DNA from: G963663365 sp963663365
Lineage (GTDB): Bacteria > Hinthialibacterota > Hinthialibacteria > Hinthialibacterales > G963663365
Direction: 5' to 3'
Assembly: GCA_963663365.2 (NCBI GenBank)
Contig: CAXXIH010000008.1
Span: 1,550,001-1,614,000, forward strand
Length of the DNA: 64,000 nucleotides
Position numbers and translations under genes: made by a program
Notes under the pieces: generated by a model
What the model was told of the DNA's origin: nothing
Database searches by the model: none
What the model saw: the letters and a program-made list of their open reading frames with translations, nothing else
Shown here: piece by piece, positions 45,076 to 53,933 of the stretch
Layout: the number at the start of each line of letters is the position of its first letter
Numbering within the stretch: the stretch's first letter is position 1

Positions 45076-46567
45076 CCTTTTTCTGAAAACGTTGGCGCAG
45101 GATTTCTTTACGGATTTTATTGGTTGCGGTTTTAGGGAATGCGTCAATGATGGTGAAATCATCGGGCACCTTAAACGCCGCCAAATGCTCCCGGCAATAA
45201 TCGCGCAAGACCTTAAGATCGGGCGGTGATTCCACATCCGGATGGGCGGTGATAAACGCATGGGGAACTTCACCACGCAGCTTATGCGGACGGCCGACAA
45301 CAGCGGCCTCCCAAACCGATTCATGGCGTACAAGCACTTCTTCGATTTCCCTCGGATAAATGTTCTCGCCGCTGTCGATGATTAAATCTTTGCAGCGCCC
45401 CACAATTTTGAGATAGCCGTCCTCATCTTGTGTCGCCAAATCGCCAGTGCGCAGCCATCCATCCTCGCTCAATACTTCCCGGGTTCGTTCAGGATTTTTG
45501 TAATATCCCTTCATAATCATCGGTCCCCGCGCGCAGAGTTCGCCGACGCTTCCGCGTGGAACTTCATTCCCGGCATCATCGCGTACTTCGATTTCCGCAC
45601 CGAGCATCGGCGGTCCGATCGTGCCGACACGATTGGCATGCGGACGATTCATTGCCAACACAGGAGAGGTTTCGGTCAAACCATAACCTTCGATAACTTT
45701 CTGCCCGATTTTCTTCTCGAACAGATGCGCGACTTCAAGCGGCAATGGCCCGCCACCCGAAATGATATAGCGCGCCCGGTAACGTTTTTCATATCCGGGT
45801 CCCACAGTGCGTGCCAAAAGTGCCAACATAGGCGGCACGGCAGCCAAAAGGGAATCTTCATCAGTGCATAAATGCTCACTCAGTTTCTTTGCATCGTACT
45901 GAATATAAAGCCGTTGCTTGGAACCATTGCGCACTGCCAAAAACAAGTTGACGGTCATGGCAAACGTATGAAATAACGGAAGTACGACTTGAAACGTCGT
46001 CTTCTCATCCACGGGGAATGCATCCATGACCGCTTCGACATTGCTGCTCACATTATCGTGCGACAACATCACACCTTTGGGATCACCCGTTGTACCCGAT
46101 GTATAAAGAATCATGGAAACTTCATCGCCGGATGGCAAAGCGCGGTCCTGAAATTCCGGCGCTGGACGGGAAACGCATTCGGCAACGTTAAGAAATTCGA
46201 GACGGCCGCCAAAGATCTTTCCCAATCCATCGATCGTGGGCTGCATGATTGGATCGTAAAGCATCGTCCGCATTCCCGAATGTTCGATGAGCGTGGAGAG
46301 CTCTTCGGGCTGATACAGCGGATTAAAAGGCACGATAATCCCGCCTGCTCCTAAAATCCCCAAAACTCCAATTTCAAAATTCAAGGTATTCGGCGATAGA
46401 AAACCGATATTGGGCATATCGGATGTTATGTGCGGTGCAACGATTTCCACCATGCACCGAACTTTGTTATACAGTTCAGTATAGGTTAGTTCCTGGCCGT
46501 CGGCGGCCAAAGCAATTCGATCTCCGTATTGATGCGTAGAATTAACAAACATCTCGTAAAGATTCAT
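45068..46567 (-). CDS. AMP-dependent acyl-CoA synthetase/ligase
   Basis: The 499-residue protein has the adenylate-forming motifs in order: ILYTSGTTGDPKGVMLSH, a GYGLTETSPV switch segment, GWLRTGDLATQDEDGYLKIVGR, DSGENIYPREIEEVL, and the catalytic Lys in KTATNKIRKEIL at the end. This matches the long- or medium-chain fatty-acid CoA ligase group; the exact acid cannot be read. It is coupled to the glycosyltransferase downstream by an 8-nt overlap. Confidence 0.9.
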   Translation of the reverse strand: MNLYEMFVNSTHQYGDRIALAADGQELTYTELYNKVRCMVEIVAPHITSDMPNIGFLSPNTLNFEIGVLGILGAGGIIVPFNPLYQPEELSTLIEHSGMRTMLYDPIMQPTIDGLGKIFGGRLEFLNVAECVSRPAPEFQDRALPSGDEVSMILYTSGTTGDPKGVMLSHDNVSSNVEAVMDAFPVDEKTTFQVVLPLFHTFAMTVNLFLAVRNGSKQRLYIQYDAKKLSEHLCTDEDSLLAAVPPMLALLARTVGPGYEKRYRARYIISGGGPLPLEVAHLFEKKIGQKVIEGYGLTETSPVLAMNRPHANRVGTIGPPMLGAEIEVRDDAGNEVPRGSVGELCARGPMIMKGYYKNPERTREVLSEDGWLRTGDLATQDEDGYLKIVGRCKDLIIDSGENIYPREIEEVLVRHESVWEAAVVGRPHKLRGEVPHAFITAHPDVESPPDLKVLRDYCREHLAAFKVPDDFTIIDAFPKTATNKIRKEILRQRFQKKDG

Positions 46568-46698
46568 CGAGCATCACATCCTGTGTTGAAAGATACATTT
46601 CCCCAAGCCAGTGGGGATGATTGTAACACGGCCCCGGCAGCTGGCGAGTGTAATTGCGGAAACGGGGACTTTAGATATCTGAGGTGCGGCATGCAAAG

Positions 46699-47658
46699 TC
46701 ATACCGGACTTTGGATTAATTCACGAACGGCATTCCGAATGTCTTCGGCCCGGAGCCCGTAATAACGCAAAGGATCCCCGGGCAGCGGATGAGGAACAAA
46801 CTCATTTCGTATGCCCAGGCTGCGAAAACGGTGCGGCACCGGCTCATCTCCCAGGACTTGCGCAATCATAGAGGCCATTCCGGTGGAAAGATGATGCTCT
46901 TCAACCGATAAAATCCGGCGTGTGTCTTGCACCGCACGGAGTATTCCGGAGCGGTCCAAAGGCCGAAGCGTCGAGATATTCATAATTCGCGCCGAGATAT
47001 TTTCCAATTCCAAATCCTCGATCATACGTACCAGGGTGCCCACCGTAGGCCCATTGCCCACAATGGTCACATCCCAACCTTGCCGCGTTAGGGTTCCGGC
47101 GATCCCGTAATTAAATTCCAGGAACTGATTCAAGAATGTCGGCGTGGGGGCAGTGGAAAGCCGAATATACGCAGGCCCGGAGTTTTCCGCCGCCCAACGG
47201 GCCACCGCGCGTGCTTCAATCGCATCGCCGGGAACAATGATGGGGAGATAAGGAATCGAGGAAATCAAGCCAAGATCTTCGACAACAGCCGGAGACGGAT
47301 CGTTCTCGCCCTTTTGAAGTCCGCCAGAAACCTGGATGACTTTGAAATCGAGTTTTAAGCGCGCGGCATGGTAAAGTTCCTGCCAACCCCGGTGCAGAGC
47401 CTCCACACCGGCCACAAACACAAAACAACGAAATCCTTTGCGAATTTCGGCAGCGGCCCGGGCAATCGGGTCTTGGGCAGACTGAATGATCCGGTCTTGC
47501 AGCGGATAGGCCAGCCCGGATGTTTCCAACTCCCCGGGCTCAAATCCAAAGACAATCGCGGCCTCCTGCTGAGCAATGGCCTTGCCCAATTCTTCGCTAA
47601 ATCCGCATGTCGTCGGAATTAGACGCGTTTTCGACAGATCGTAGCGTAACGGCTCCAT
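46699..47658 (-). CDS. Divergent transketolase C-terminal subunit paralogue
   Basis: The 319-residue protein has the transketolase PYR and C-terminal domains: VEDLGLISSIPYLPIIVPGDAIEARAV, GPAYIRLSTAPT, then GTLTRQGWDVTIVGNGPTVGTLVRM and EEHHLSTGMASMIAQVL. Where the true subunit at 49324 has EMGIAEANM, this copy reads about GFEPGELETSGLAY, so the ThDP-activating Glu context and Met-Gly are altered and it may not be catalytic. AAGGTG precedes its ATG. It is transcribed away from the active split transketolase and toward the ligase. It could be a regulatory or substrate-altered paralogue. Confidence 0.7.
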   Translation of the reverse strand: MEPLRYDLSKTRLIPTTCGFSEELGKAIAQQEAAIVFGFEPGELETSGLAYPLQDRIIQSAQDPIARAAAEIRKGFRCFVFVAGVEALHRGWQELYHAARLKLDFKVIQVSGGLQKGENDPSPAVVEDLGLISSIPYLPIIVPGDAIEARAVARWAAENSGPAYIRLSTAPTPTFLNQFLEFNYGIAGTLTRQGWDVTIVGNGPTVGTLVRMIEDLELENISARIMNISTLRPLDRSGILRAVQDTRRILSVEEHHLSTGMASMIAQVLGDEPVPHRFRSLGIRNEFVPHPLPGDPLRYYGLRAEDIRNAVRELIQSPV

Positions 47659-47830
47659 GATACATCACCTTGGATTCCTTAGTTTTACGAAGGTGTTACC
47701 GGCGTGCGAGGGGAATATGCAGCCTGACCACTACAGGTTGCCGGTAGCCAAGCGCCTGCCTATAGTAGAAACGAGTTGGGGTACACCCGAAATTGATGTT
47801 GAATTGTAAAATTGGAAGGAGATCAAACTG

Positions 47831-48658
47831 GTGTTTGATTCGATTCACGACCCGAAGAAACTCGCCGAAATCGCATGTGAAATTCGGAAAGACATTATTG
47901 AAATGCTGTATGAGGCCGGAAGTGGGCACCCCGGAGGTTCCCTGTCCGCCGCGGATATCGTGACCACACTCTGTTTCTCAATTATGCGTCATGATCCCAA
48001 ACAGCCGCTTTGGCCCGAACGGGACCGGCTGATCATGAGCAAAGGCCACGCAATCCCGGTCTGGTATGCGGCTCTCGCCAATGCAGGCTATTTGGAACGC
48101 AAAGAACTGGTGGATCTGCGTAAACTGGGAAGCCGTCTCCAAGGCCACCCGGACCGCGTCCGTTTTCCGGGTATCGAAGCCTCGACCGGCTCCCTCGGCC
48201 AAGGGCTCTCAATAGCATTAGGTATGGCCATGGCATCCAAGATGGACGGCGCCCCATACCGTGTCTATACCGTGATGGGTGATGGCGAATGTCAAGAAGG
48301 GCAGATTTGGGAAGCAGCCATGGCCGCCGGTAAATTCGGCATGGACACCCTCTGCGCAACGCTCGATTACAATAAAGGCCAAATCGATGGCTTTGTGAAA
48401 GATGTTATGCCGCTTGAACCGGTCGCCGATAAATGGCGCGCGTTCCATTGGCATGTCATTGAAGTAAACGGTCATGACATTCCCGCCTTGCAGGCCGCAT
48501 ATAAAGAAGCCACCCAAACCAAAGGCAAACCAACCTTGGTCTTGGCTGACACAATTAAGGGCAAAGGCGTGGATTTCATGGAAAACGAGATCGGTTGGCA
48601 CGGCAAAGCTCCCAGCCAAGAAGAGCGGGATCGTGCAATCGCCGGTCTTTCAGCTTAA
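47831..48658 (+). CDS. Transketolase, N-terminal (ThDP-PP domain) subunit
   Basis: The 275-residue protein starts at GTG with GGAAGGAG 9 nt upstream. It carries HPGGSLSAADI, MSKGHAIPVWYAAL, EASTGSLGQGLSIALGMA and the ThDP pyrophosphate motif GDGECQEGQIWEA ... YNKGQIDG. The length equals other split-transketolase A subunits. With the 49324 product it should form a complete enzyme moving two-carbon units between sugar phosphates. A membrane protein gene lies between the two subunit genes. Confidence 0.92.
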   Translation: MFDSIHDPKKLAEIACEIRKDIIEMLYEAGSGHPGGSLSAADIVTTLCFSIMRHDPKQPLWPERDRLIMSKGHAIPVWYAALANAGYLERKELVDLRKLGSRLQGHPDRVRFPGIEASTGSLGQGLSIALGMAMASKMDGAPYRVYTVMGDGECQEGQIWEAAMAAGKFGMDTLCATLDYNKGQIDGFVKDVMPLEPVADKWRAFHWHVIEVNGHDIPALQAAYKEATQTKGKPTLVLADTIKGKGVDFMENEIGWHGKAPSQEERDRAIAGLSA

Positions 48659-48690
48659 GTAACCGGCGCGTTTTCGCGAGGTGCGATGAG

Positions 48691-49284
48691 ATGGCTGCAG
48701 ATCCCAAAAAGTTGATCGGACCGGGCATAATCCTGTTTCTTGTGCCCATCTCCTTATTGATCAACTTGGCGCTATTTCATGGCGGCGCTCTGCATCCAAG
48801 CATCTCGGTCAATGCTCTGACACCGTTGGTGGTAATTCTTCATGTCATTCTGACAGTCGATGCCGCCCGCGAATGGCAGCGGAGACGTACACAGCCGGAC
48901 CGGCCGGTACGTACCGCATGGTTGGTGAATCGTTTTCTCGTGCTTATTTGTTGCCCCGGATTGGGTTGGACTTTGATGCACACATTGCGTCTGCTTCCCG
49001 GGGGGCCAACAAAAATGGTTGCGGGAACGATAATTTTGTTGATCCCGGTATTGGGTCTCGTCATCTTCGCTCTCGAGCTGCGCCGGTATATTGCGCGCAG
49101 ACGTGTTTTTGCCGAATCGGCTCCCCGGCTGCATTTAAACTTGACCGCACTCGAAGATATGGAACAAGCGGCCAGAGATCAGAAGGGATCGGAAAAACTT
49201 CGGCAACTGCGCGAAAAGGTGTGGGACTTGAATCCGTTGGATGATAATAAAAGTACTTCGTCTGAAGAAAAAACAAAAAATTAG
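48691..49284 (+). CDS. Small membrane protein between the transketolase subunit genes
   Basis: I recognise no family. The 197-residue protein has four hydrophobic segments (at about 9-26, 40-55, 85-105 and 117-137) and a charged cytoplasmic tail with Ala/Glu-rich helix and an acidic, Lys-rich end. The ATG at 48691 has GAGG about 10 nt upstream; a longer frame overlaps the previous gene. It is in the same orientation as both transketolase subunit genes, 32 nt after the first and 39 nt before the second, so all three are probably one transcript. Confidence 0.65.
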   Translation: MAADPKKLIGPGIILFLVPISLLINLALFHGGALHPSISVNALTPLVVILHVILTVDAAREWQRRRTQPDRPVRTAWLVNRFLVLICCPGLGWTLMHTLRLLPGGPTKMVAGTIILLIPVLGLVIFALELRRYIARRRVFAESAPRLHLNLTALEDMEQAARDQKGSEKLRQLREKVWDLNPLDDNKSTSSEEKTKN

Positions 49285-49323
49285 GATTGGCCGTACCGGT
49301 TCGGATCGGTCGACAAGGAGATA

Positions 49324-50259
49324 TTGATGGCTAAGGCAACACGGCAAGCATTTGGGGAAGCACTACTCGAATTAGGCAAAAAGAACGATCGGATTGTGGC
49401 GTTGGATGCGGATTTGGCAAAATCGACAATGTCGATTTTGTTCGCAAAAGAATTTCCGGAACGCTTCTTTGAGATGGGGATTGCCGAGGCAAACATGATC
49501 AGCGTCGGCGCAGGCATGGCCTTGGCCGGAAAGATTCCTTTCGTCTGCTCGTTCGCATGCTTTATTACCGGACGTTACGATCAAATCCGTATGTCGGCGG
49601 CGTATACCGAAGCCCCATTGCGAATCGTGGGTACCCACGCGGGCGTTGGTATCGGCGAAGACGGCAACAGCCAAATGGGCTTGGAAGATATCGCCCTGAT
49701 GCGGGCATTGCCCAATATGACGGTTCTTCAACCGGCGGATGAATTGGAAACCAAACAATGCATCGCCTGGATGACGGAGCACGATGCCGGACCGAGCTAC
49801 ATTCGCCTCACACGCCAAAAACTGGATGACGTGCATGATGATTCATTCCAATTTCAAATCGGAAAATCTGATCAGTTGCGGGATGGAAGCGATGTCACCA
49901 TTTTTGCAACAGGCGGAACCATTCCGACTGCATTGGGCGCGCATGATCTGCTCGCAAAAGAAGGCATCTCCGCGCGGGTGGTCAATGTGGCTTCGATCAA
50001 ACCGATTGATGAAGAGATGATTGTCCGCTGTGCGGAAGAAACCAAAGGCATCTTTACTGTGGAAGATCACGTCGTCGCCGGCGGCCTGGGCGGGGCGGTT
50101 TGCGAAGTGCTTTCCGAAAAGCGCCCAGCCCGCGTAAAACGTTGGGGACTTCAGGATACGTTCGGCCAAAGCGGCTCGCCTGAAGATCTTTATACGCACT
50201 ACAAACTGGATGCCGATGGAATCGCCTCAGGCGTCAAAGAGTTCGTGGCCTCCTTATAA
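49324..50259 (+). CDS. Transketolase, C-terminal (PYR and C domain) subunit
   Basis: The 311-residue protein has an AAGGAG site before the ATG. It carries the catalytic Glu in RFFEMGIAEANMISVGAGMA, the conserved FITGRYDQIRMSAAY, THAGVGIGEDGNSQMGLEDIALMR, GPSYIRLTRQK and the C-terminal VEDHVVAGGLGGAV. It completes the split enzyme whose A subunit is at 47831. A terminator hairpin follows 30 nt downstream. A divergent paralogue is at 46699. Confidence 0.93.
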   Translation: MMAKATRQAFGEALLELGKKNDRIVALDADLAKSTMSILFAKEFPERFFEMGIAEANMISVGAGMALAGKIPFVCSFACFITGRYDQIRMSAAYTEAPLRIVGTHAGVGIGEDGNSQMGLEDIALMRALPNMTVLQPADELETKQCIAWMTEHDAGPSYIRLTRQKLDDVHDDSFQFQIGKSDQLRDGSDVTIFATGGTIPTALGAHDLLAKEGISARVVNVASIKPIDEEMIVRCAEETKGIFTVEDHVVAGGLGGAVCEVLSEKRPARVKRWGLQDTFGQSGSPEDLYTHYKLDADGIASGVKEFVASL

Positions 50260-50289
50260 TCGGGATGCTGCGCTGAAGGTTTCGAATCT

Positions 50290-50319
50290 GGGCGGCATTT
50301 ATAAAATGCCGCCCTCTTT
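50290..50319 (+). terminator. Rho-independent terminator after the transketolase operon
   Basis: GGGCGGCATTT (50290-50300) pairs perfectly with AAATGCCGCCC (50304-50314) across an ATA loop, followed by TCTTT. It lies 30 nt beyond the stop codon of the C-terminal subunit. Confidence 0.8.
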
Positions 50320-50388
50320 AGATTCAGCGATCCTTAGATTTAGCGAAGGCGGGGGCGATATTCTGAAGCGGCGAAAAGGGCAACGCCC

Positions 50389-51438
50389 ATGCAAGAGGCA
50401 TATATAGGATCCGAGTTACGCAGGGATCTGCATCATGGCGGGTGGGTGGTCGTCACTCACGATGCAGAGCGTTTGGCGGCAATGGCTTGTCCTGCGCCCG
50501 CGCCTAGAGCGGATGGAGAAGTTCCCTGTTCTTTTTGCCCTTCAGAACGAAACCAAGCACCATATGAAATCACCGCGCGTTACCCAAAAGATGTCAAAGG
50601 AAACGGCGACAACTGGGAATACCGTGTCATCCCCGCTCGAAAACCGATTCTTGCAGTCGAAGGCGATCCGGAACGTGAAGGTTGGGGACTCTATGACCGG
50701 ATGCGGGGCATTGGCGCCCATGAAGTCTTGATTGAACACCCCGACCACGAAGCCCGCCTTGAAACATTTGGAGACAAACATCTTTTTACGCTCTTGACCG
50801 TCGTCCAAGACCGGATGCGCGATTTGGAGCGCGACCAGCGCCTGCGCTTTATGCAGTTCAAACGCAGGTTTAATCCTCAGGCGTTCGGATATGAAGCTCA
50901 TCCCCATAGCCTAATCTTAGCGGCCGCGATTATTCCTGACCGCTTGCGTATGGAGATGAATCAAGCACGGCAATACTGGCAATTTAAAGAACGTTGCGTT
51001 CATTGCGATATCTTGCGCGAAGATCGAAAGATCGGTGACCGAATTATCAAAGACCTTGGCAACGTTGTCGCGTTCGTTCCTTATGCCGCTTCCGTTCCTT
51101 TTGAAGTTCATATTTTTCCTACACGGCACAGCCACGCCTTTGCCACAGCGGAACCGGAAGATTTGAAATCGTGCGCAACTATCTTGGCAAAAGTATGGAA
51201 AAGCCTGGTGTGCCGACTTCCCCACTGGAATCTCGAACTGACCCTTGATACTGCGCGCACCAAAACCGAAGCGCCGTCAGGCTGGGACAGCATTCATGAT
51301 GATTACCATTGGCACATCGAAATCCATCCCAGCCCCCCCAGCCAGTTTCCACCATGGACCGATTTCGGCGGGCTGCCGGTTTGTGTCGTACCACCGGCCG
51401 AAGCCGCCCAAGCCCTCCGCGAAGCCCTGGACCAGTAA
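50389..51438 (+). CDS. GalT-family (HIT superfamily) nucleotidyl/hexose-1-phosphate transferase
   Basis: The 349-residue protein has the GalT layout: zinc-type CSFCPSERNQAP near residue 48, a catalytic HPH in EAHPHSLILAAA, a second zinc-type CVHC segment, and the C-terminal HWHIEIHP. In known GalT the motif is HPHGQ, with Gln stabilising the uridylyl-His intermediate; here the fifth position is Leu. That suggests a related phosphorylase or a transferase with altered chemistry. The substrate is not known. It follows the transketolase operon after its terminator. Confidence 0.8.
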   Translation: MQEAYIGSELRRDLHHGGWVVVTHDAERLAAMACPAPAPRADGEVPCSFCPSERNQAPYEITARYPKDVKGNGDNWEYRVIPARKPILAVEGDPEREGWGLYDRMRGIGAHEVLIEHPDHEARLETFGDKHLFTLLTVVQDRMRDLERDQRLRFMQFKRRFNPQAFGYEAHPHSLILAAAIIPDRLRMEMNQARQYWQFKERCVHCDILREDRKIGDRIIKDLGNVVAFVPYAASVPFEVHIFPTRHSHAFATAEPEDLKSCATILAKVWKSLVCRLPHWNLELTLDTARTKTEAPSGWDSIHDDYHWHIEIHPSPPSQFPPWTDFGGLPVCVVPPAEAAQALREALDQ

Positions 51439-51560
51439 AACACTATACGTGGCCGTCAAATCATGACAACCGTATCCATGAACCGAGGATGATCCATAAT
51501 TAAGGATGCAACCTCATAAAACGGCTTATTGGCGCAAAAGGTAAAAAAGGAGTTCCCTTG

Positions 51561-52543
51561 ATGTTTTCTTTTCTGTTATTGGCGGTCACACTCTCGTTGT
51601 CTATCTCGTTTTTATGCTCATTGATGGAAGCAGCCTTATTGACAATTCCCTTCAGCCAGGCGCAATCCATGGCCGATAGGCGACTGTGGGGCGGCCGCTT
51701 GATTCTATCGTTTAAAGAGAACATTGGACCGCCCATATCCTCTATTTTGATTCTCAATACGATCTCACATACAATCGGCGCTACGGTTTCCGGCGCATTG
51801 GTGGATAAGATTTATGGCGACGAAGCGCTGATGTGGTTTTCGATTGTTTTCACACTCCTCATCCTATACTTGAGTGAGATCATTCCTAAACAGATCGGAG
51901 TTGTCTTTTATAAACGTGTCCTGCAATGGTTTGCTTATCCGTTACTGTGGCTCGGACGCGTTTTCTATCCATTAATTCTCACAACTAATTGGGTGTCCAA
52001 TTCAATTAAGCGTGTATCCCGCGAACCAAGTGTTTCCATTCACGAAATTCTGACGATGGCAAAGATCGGCGGCAAAGAAGGCGTGCTCGACTCCCTGGAA
52101 AGCAAGGTGATCCGCAACATTATTCTTTTGGACCGTAAAACCGCTGGACAAATACTGACTCCCCCAAAGGCCGTTTTCTCCGCTTTGGAAAATACACAGC
52201 TAAAAGATATCAAAGACACCATTCAAGATTGGCGTTTCGCCCGTATCCCTCTCTGTTCCCCATTAAACAGCAATGTCATAAGCGGATATGTCCATCAACG
52301 TGATGTATTAAAAATTTACTCGCCGGTAAAATTGATTTAAAATTGGCTGACCTAAGACGTCCGCTCAAAACCATTCAAGAATCTTTGCCTCTGGATACGT
52401 TATTTGTTCAAATGCTCCACTCGCGCGAACAAATTTGCGCCGTTGCCGATCAACAAGGTTCGTTTACCGGGATCATCACGCTCGAGGATATTATCGAAGA
52501 TATCGTCGGTGAAGACATCGTGGACGAACACGATCCGGCGTGA
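51561..52543 (+). pseudogene. CNNM-domain/CBS membrane protein, one frameshift
   Basis: AAAAAGGAG lies 8 nt before the ATG at 51561. The first part has the CNNM transporter domain (SISFLCSLMEAALLTIPFSQA, then ISSILILNTISHTIGATVSG, LYLSEIIPKQIG) and the start of a CBS pair (QILTPPKAVFSALENTQLKDI). It stops at 52338. The next frame carries straight on with LADLRRPLKTIQESLPLD and GIITLEDIIEDIVGED. One missing base near 52325 (SPGKIDLKLADL when restored) joins them into a CNNM-CBS protein of about 328 residues without a CorC/HlyC end domain. The family has been linked to Mg2+ or other cation handling. Confidence 0.82.
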
Positions 52544-52607
52544 ATCATCGCTATTCTTCCCGGCCAGGGAGTATCGACCCCCCAGAATAACCGCTGGGGC
52601 AAAATGA

Positions 52608-52692
52608 GCCGCTGTTTGTTCTAAGCTAAATATGGTTCTCTACCGGGTGGCCCAGACAACTCGCTTGTCTGGGTGCGCCAGCACAAGAGGCG
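52608..52692 (+). repeat. Family B fragment and family A palindrome
   Basis: A family B fragment (GAGCCGCTGTTTG) at 52608 is followed at 52645-52692 by the family A element: stem CCAGACAA/TTGTCTGG around CTCGC, then a GTGC/GCAC mini-stem and AAGAGG. The family A copy is nearly identical to that at 34150. Confidence 0.7.
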
Positions 52693-52813
52693 GTAACAAA
52701 TGTCACTTATCGTAATAACCTGCCCGCTATCCATAACATAAAATAAACCGAAAGATGGTGAAAATCTCCTATCGGCCTATTGTTTTATGAAGACAATAAC
52801 TACATACGTATCT

Positions 52814-53023
52814 CTAATTCAAACAATGCCGCATGGAACGCGATGGGGCAACCGGATTTGCATCAACCTTCGACGCATACGCATGCAATAAATCGAAACA
52901 CTCATGCAACAAGCACTCCGCTTTAGGAGCCTTGTCGCTCTTTGAAGCCGCAATCTCTGCAAACTCGGCAATTGTGTCGATTAAATGAATTACACATGTT
53001 ACCTCAACCGATTCATTCTTCAT
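52814..53023 (-). CDS. Small protein downstream of the cobalamin riboswitch, unknown function
   Basis: A frame of 69 residues (MKNESVEVTCVIHLIDTIAE, then helical sequence with LLHECFDLLHAYASK) has AAGGA 9 nt before its ATG. It reads in the direction set by the riboswitch and lies about 280 nt below it. The frame can be extended upstream to GTG at 53266, but that part is not protein-like. It has no known domain, though it looks like a short helical protein. Confidence 0.4.
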   Translation of the reverse strand: MKNESVEVTCVIHLIDTIAEFAEIAASKSDKAPKAECLLHECFDLLHAYASKVDANPVAPSRSMRHCLN

Positions 53024-53304
53024 AACAAAAGTCCTTATCGGCCTCCCAAATCCCGGGAGGCAGCCCGGCCCATGTTGCGGCGGCAAAAACACTCGGCAAT
53101 CAAACCGATACAACTGCGTTACAATCGCCGGACCGGCGTTCAGCAATGGCTTGGGGATAAATGGGGAAAAGAGAGAAGGTGCGAAACGAACTTGAAGTTT
53201 CCCGCCCGCAACGCCCCGGTCCACGCATTTTGCGTATGGATTGGAGCACATCGAAAAGGGGCTCACCTTATCACCATCTTAATCCCGAAGCCGTGATAAG
53301 CGAT

Positions 53305-53468
53305 CTCGATGGCAGGTCTCCTGGCTCTTGGCCCTTATCTTCCCAACCCTTCCCGTTTCACGTGAAAACAAGTGGGACAAATAGGGAAGCTTGACCAATT
53401 ACCAGTGGCGGGTCCGCGCCGGTTTTGCACCGGCTTCCCTTTAGTCCATCGTCATGGACACCATCGAG
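53305..53468 (-). ncRNA. Cobalamin (B12) riboswitch
   Basis: On the minus strand the conserved core is clear: AAAGGGAAGCCGGTG, AAAACCGGCGCGGACC, CGCCACTGGTAA, and at the end GCCAGGAGACCTGCC. An 8-bp closing stem is formed by CTCGATGG (53468-53461) and CCATCGAG (53312-53305). This is the Rfam cobalamin element layout. It reads away from metH, toward the small gene at 52814. Confidence 0.92.
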
Positions 53469-53596
53469 TTATGTTGTTGGTTGAGTATGCGGCCACACGT
53501 AGCGTGCGTCAACTGATTCTCCAAATTTCAATAGAAAACCGGCCAAGGCGGCGTGCCTTCAGAAAGCCCCGCCATGGCCGATATAGTGGACTTTGC

Positions 53597-53728
53597 CCGG
53601 CGGGGTTCTATCCCGGCGGGGCGCTTGCCTGGCGGGATTTCCTCGCCTGGCGGGACGCTTGCCTTGGCGGGACCGCTTGCCTGGCGGGATTTTCCTCGCC
53701 TGGCGGGACGCTTGCCTGGCGGGACTTT
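53597..53728. repeat. Short tandem array of GC-rich units
   Basis: TGGCGGGA recurs about seven times, mostly as alternating units GCTTGCCTGGCGGGA and CTCGCCTGGCGGGA. It lies between the riboswitch promoter region and metH. It is non-coding; frames across it give only Gly/Arg/Ala-rich repeats. Confidence 0.7.
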
Positions 53729-53933
53729 TGGCCGATTACCGGCGCGGCGGGCCCTTTCCAATTGCGGCTCACCCCCAAGCGGCGGCTCTCTACTTTCAGG
53801 CGAACCGGTTCAACCAATGCGTTATTGAAGACCGCTTTAACGGTGTTAGGCTCGATTTGAACCTTCATTGGGTTTATACGATAAGGGTTGCGGCGAAGTT
53901 TGTTATCCAAAGACATTTGAAAGAAGAACCACT

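Noticed and set aside
43204..45333. Longest start of the CgeB-like glycosyltransferase (45333)
   Set aside because: It overlaps more than 260 nt of the ligase gene and its extra residues are a shadow; the coupled ATG at 45075 fits better.
52814..53266. Full 150-residue version of the gene below the riboswitch
   Set aside because: The extra 81 N-terminal residues are Pro/Cys-rich and not protein-like; the internal ATG at 53023 has the better ribosome site.
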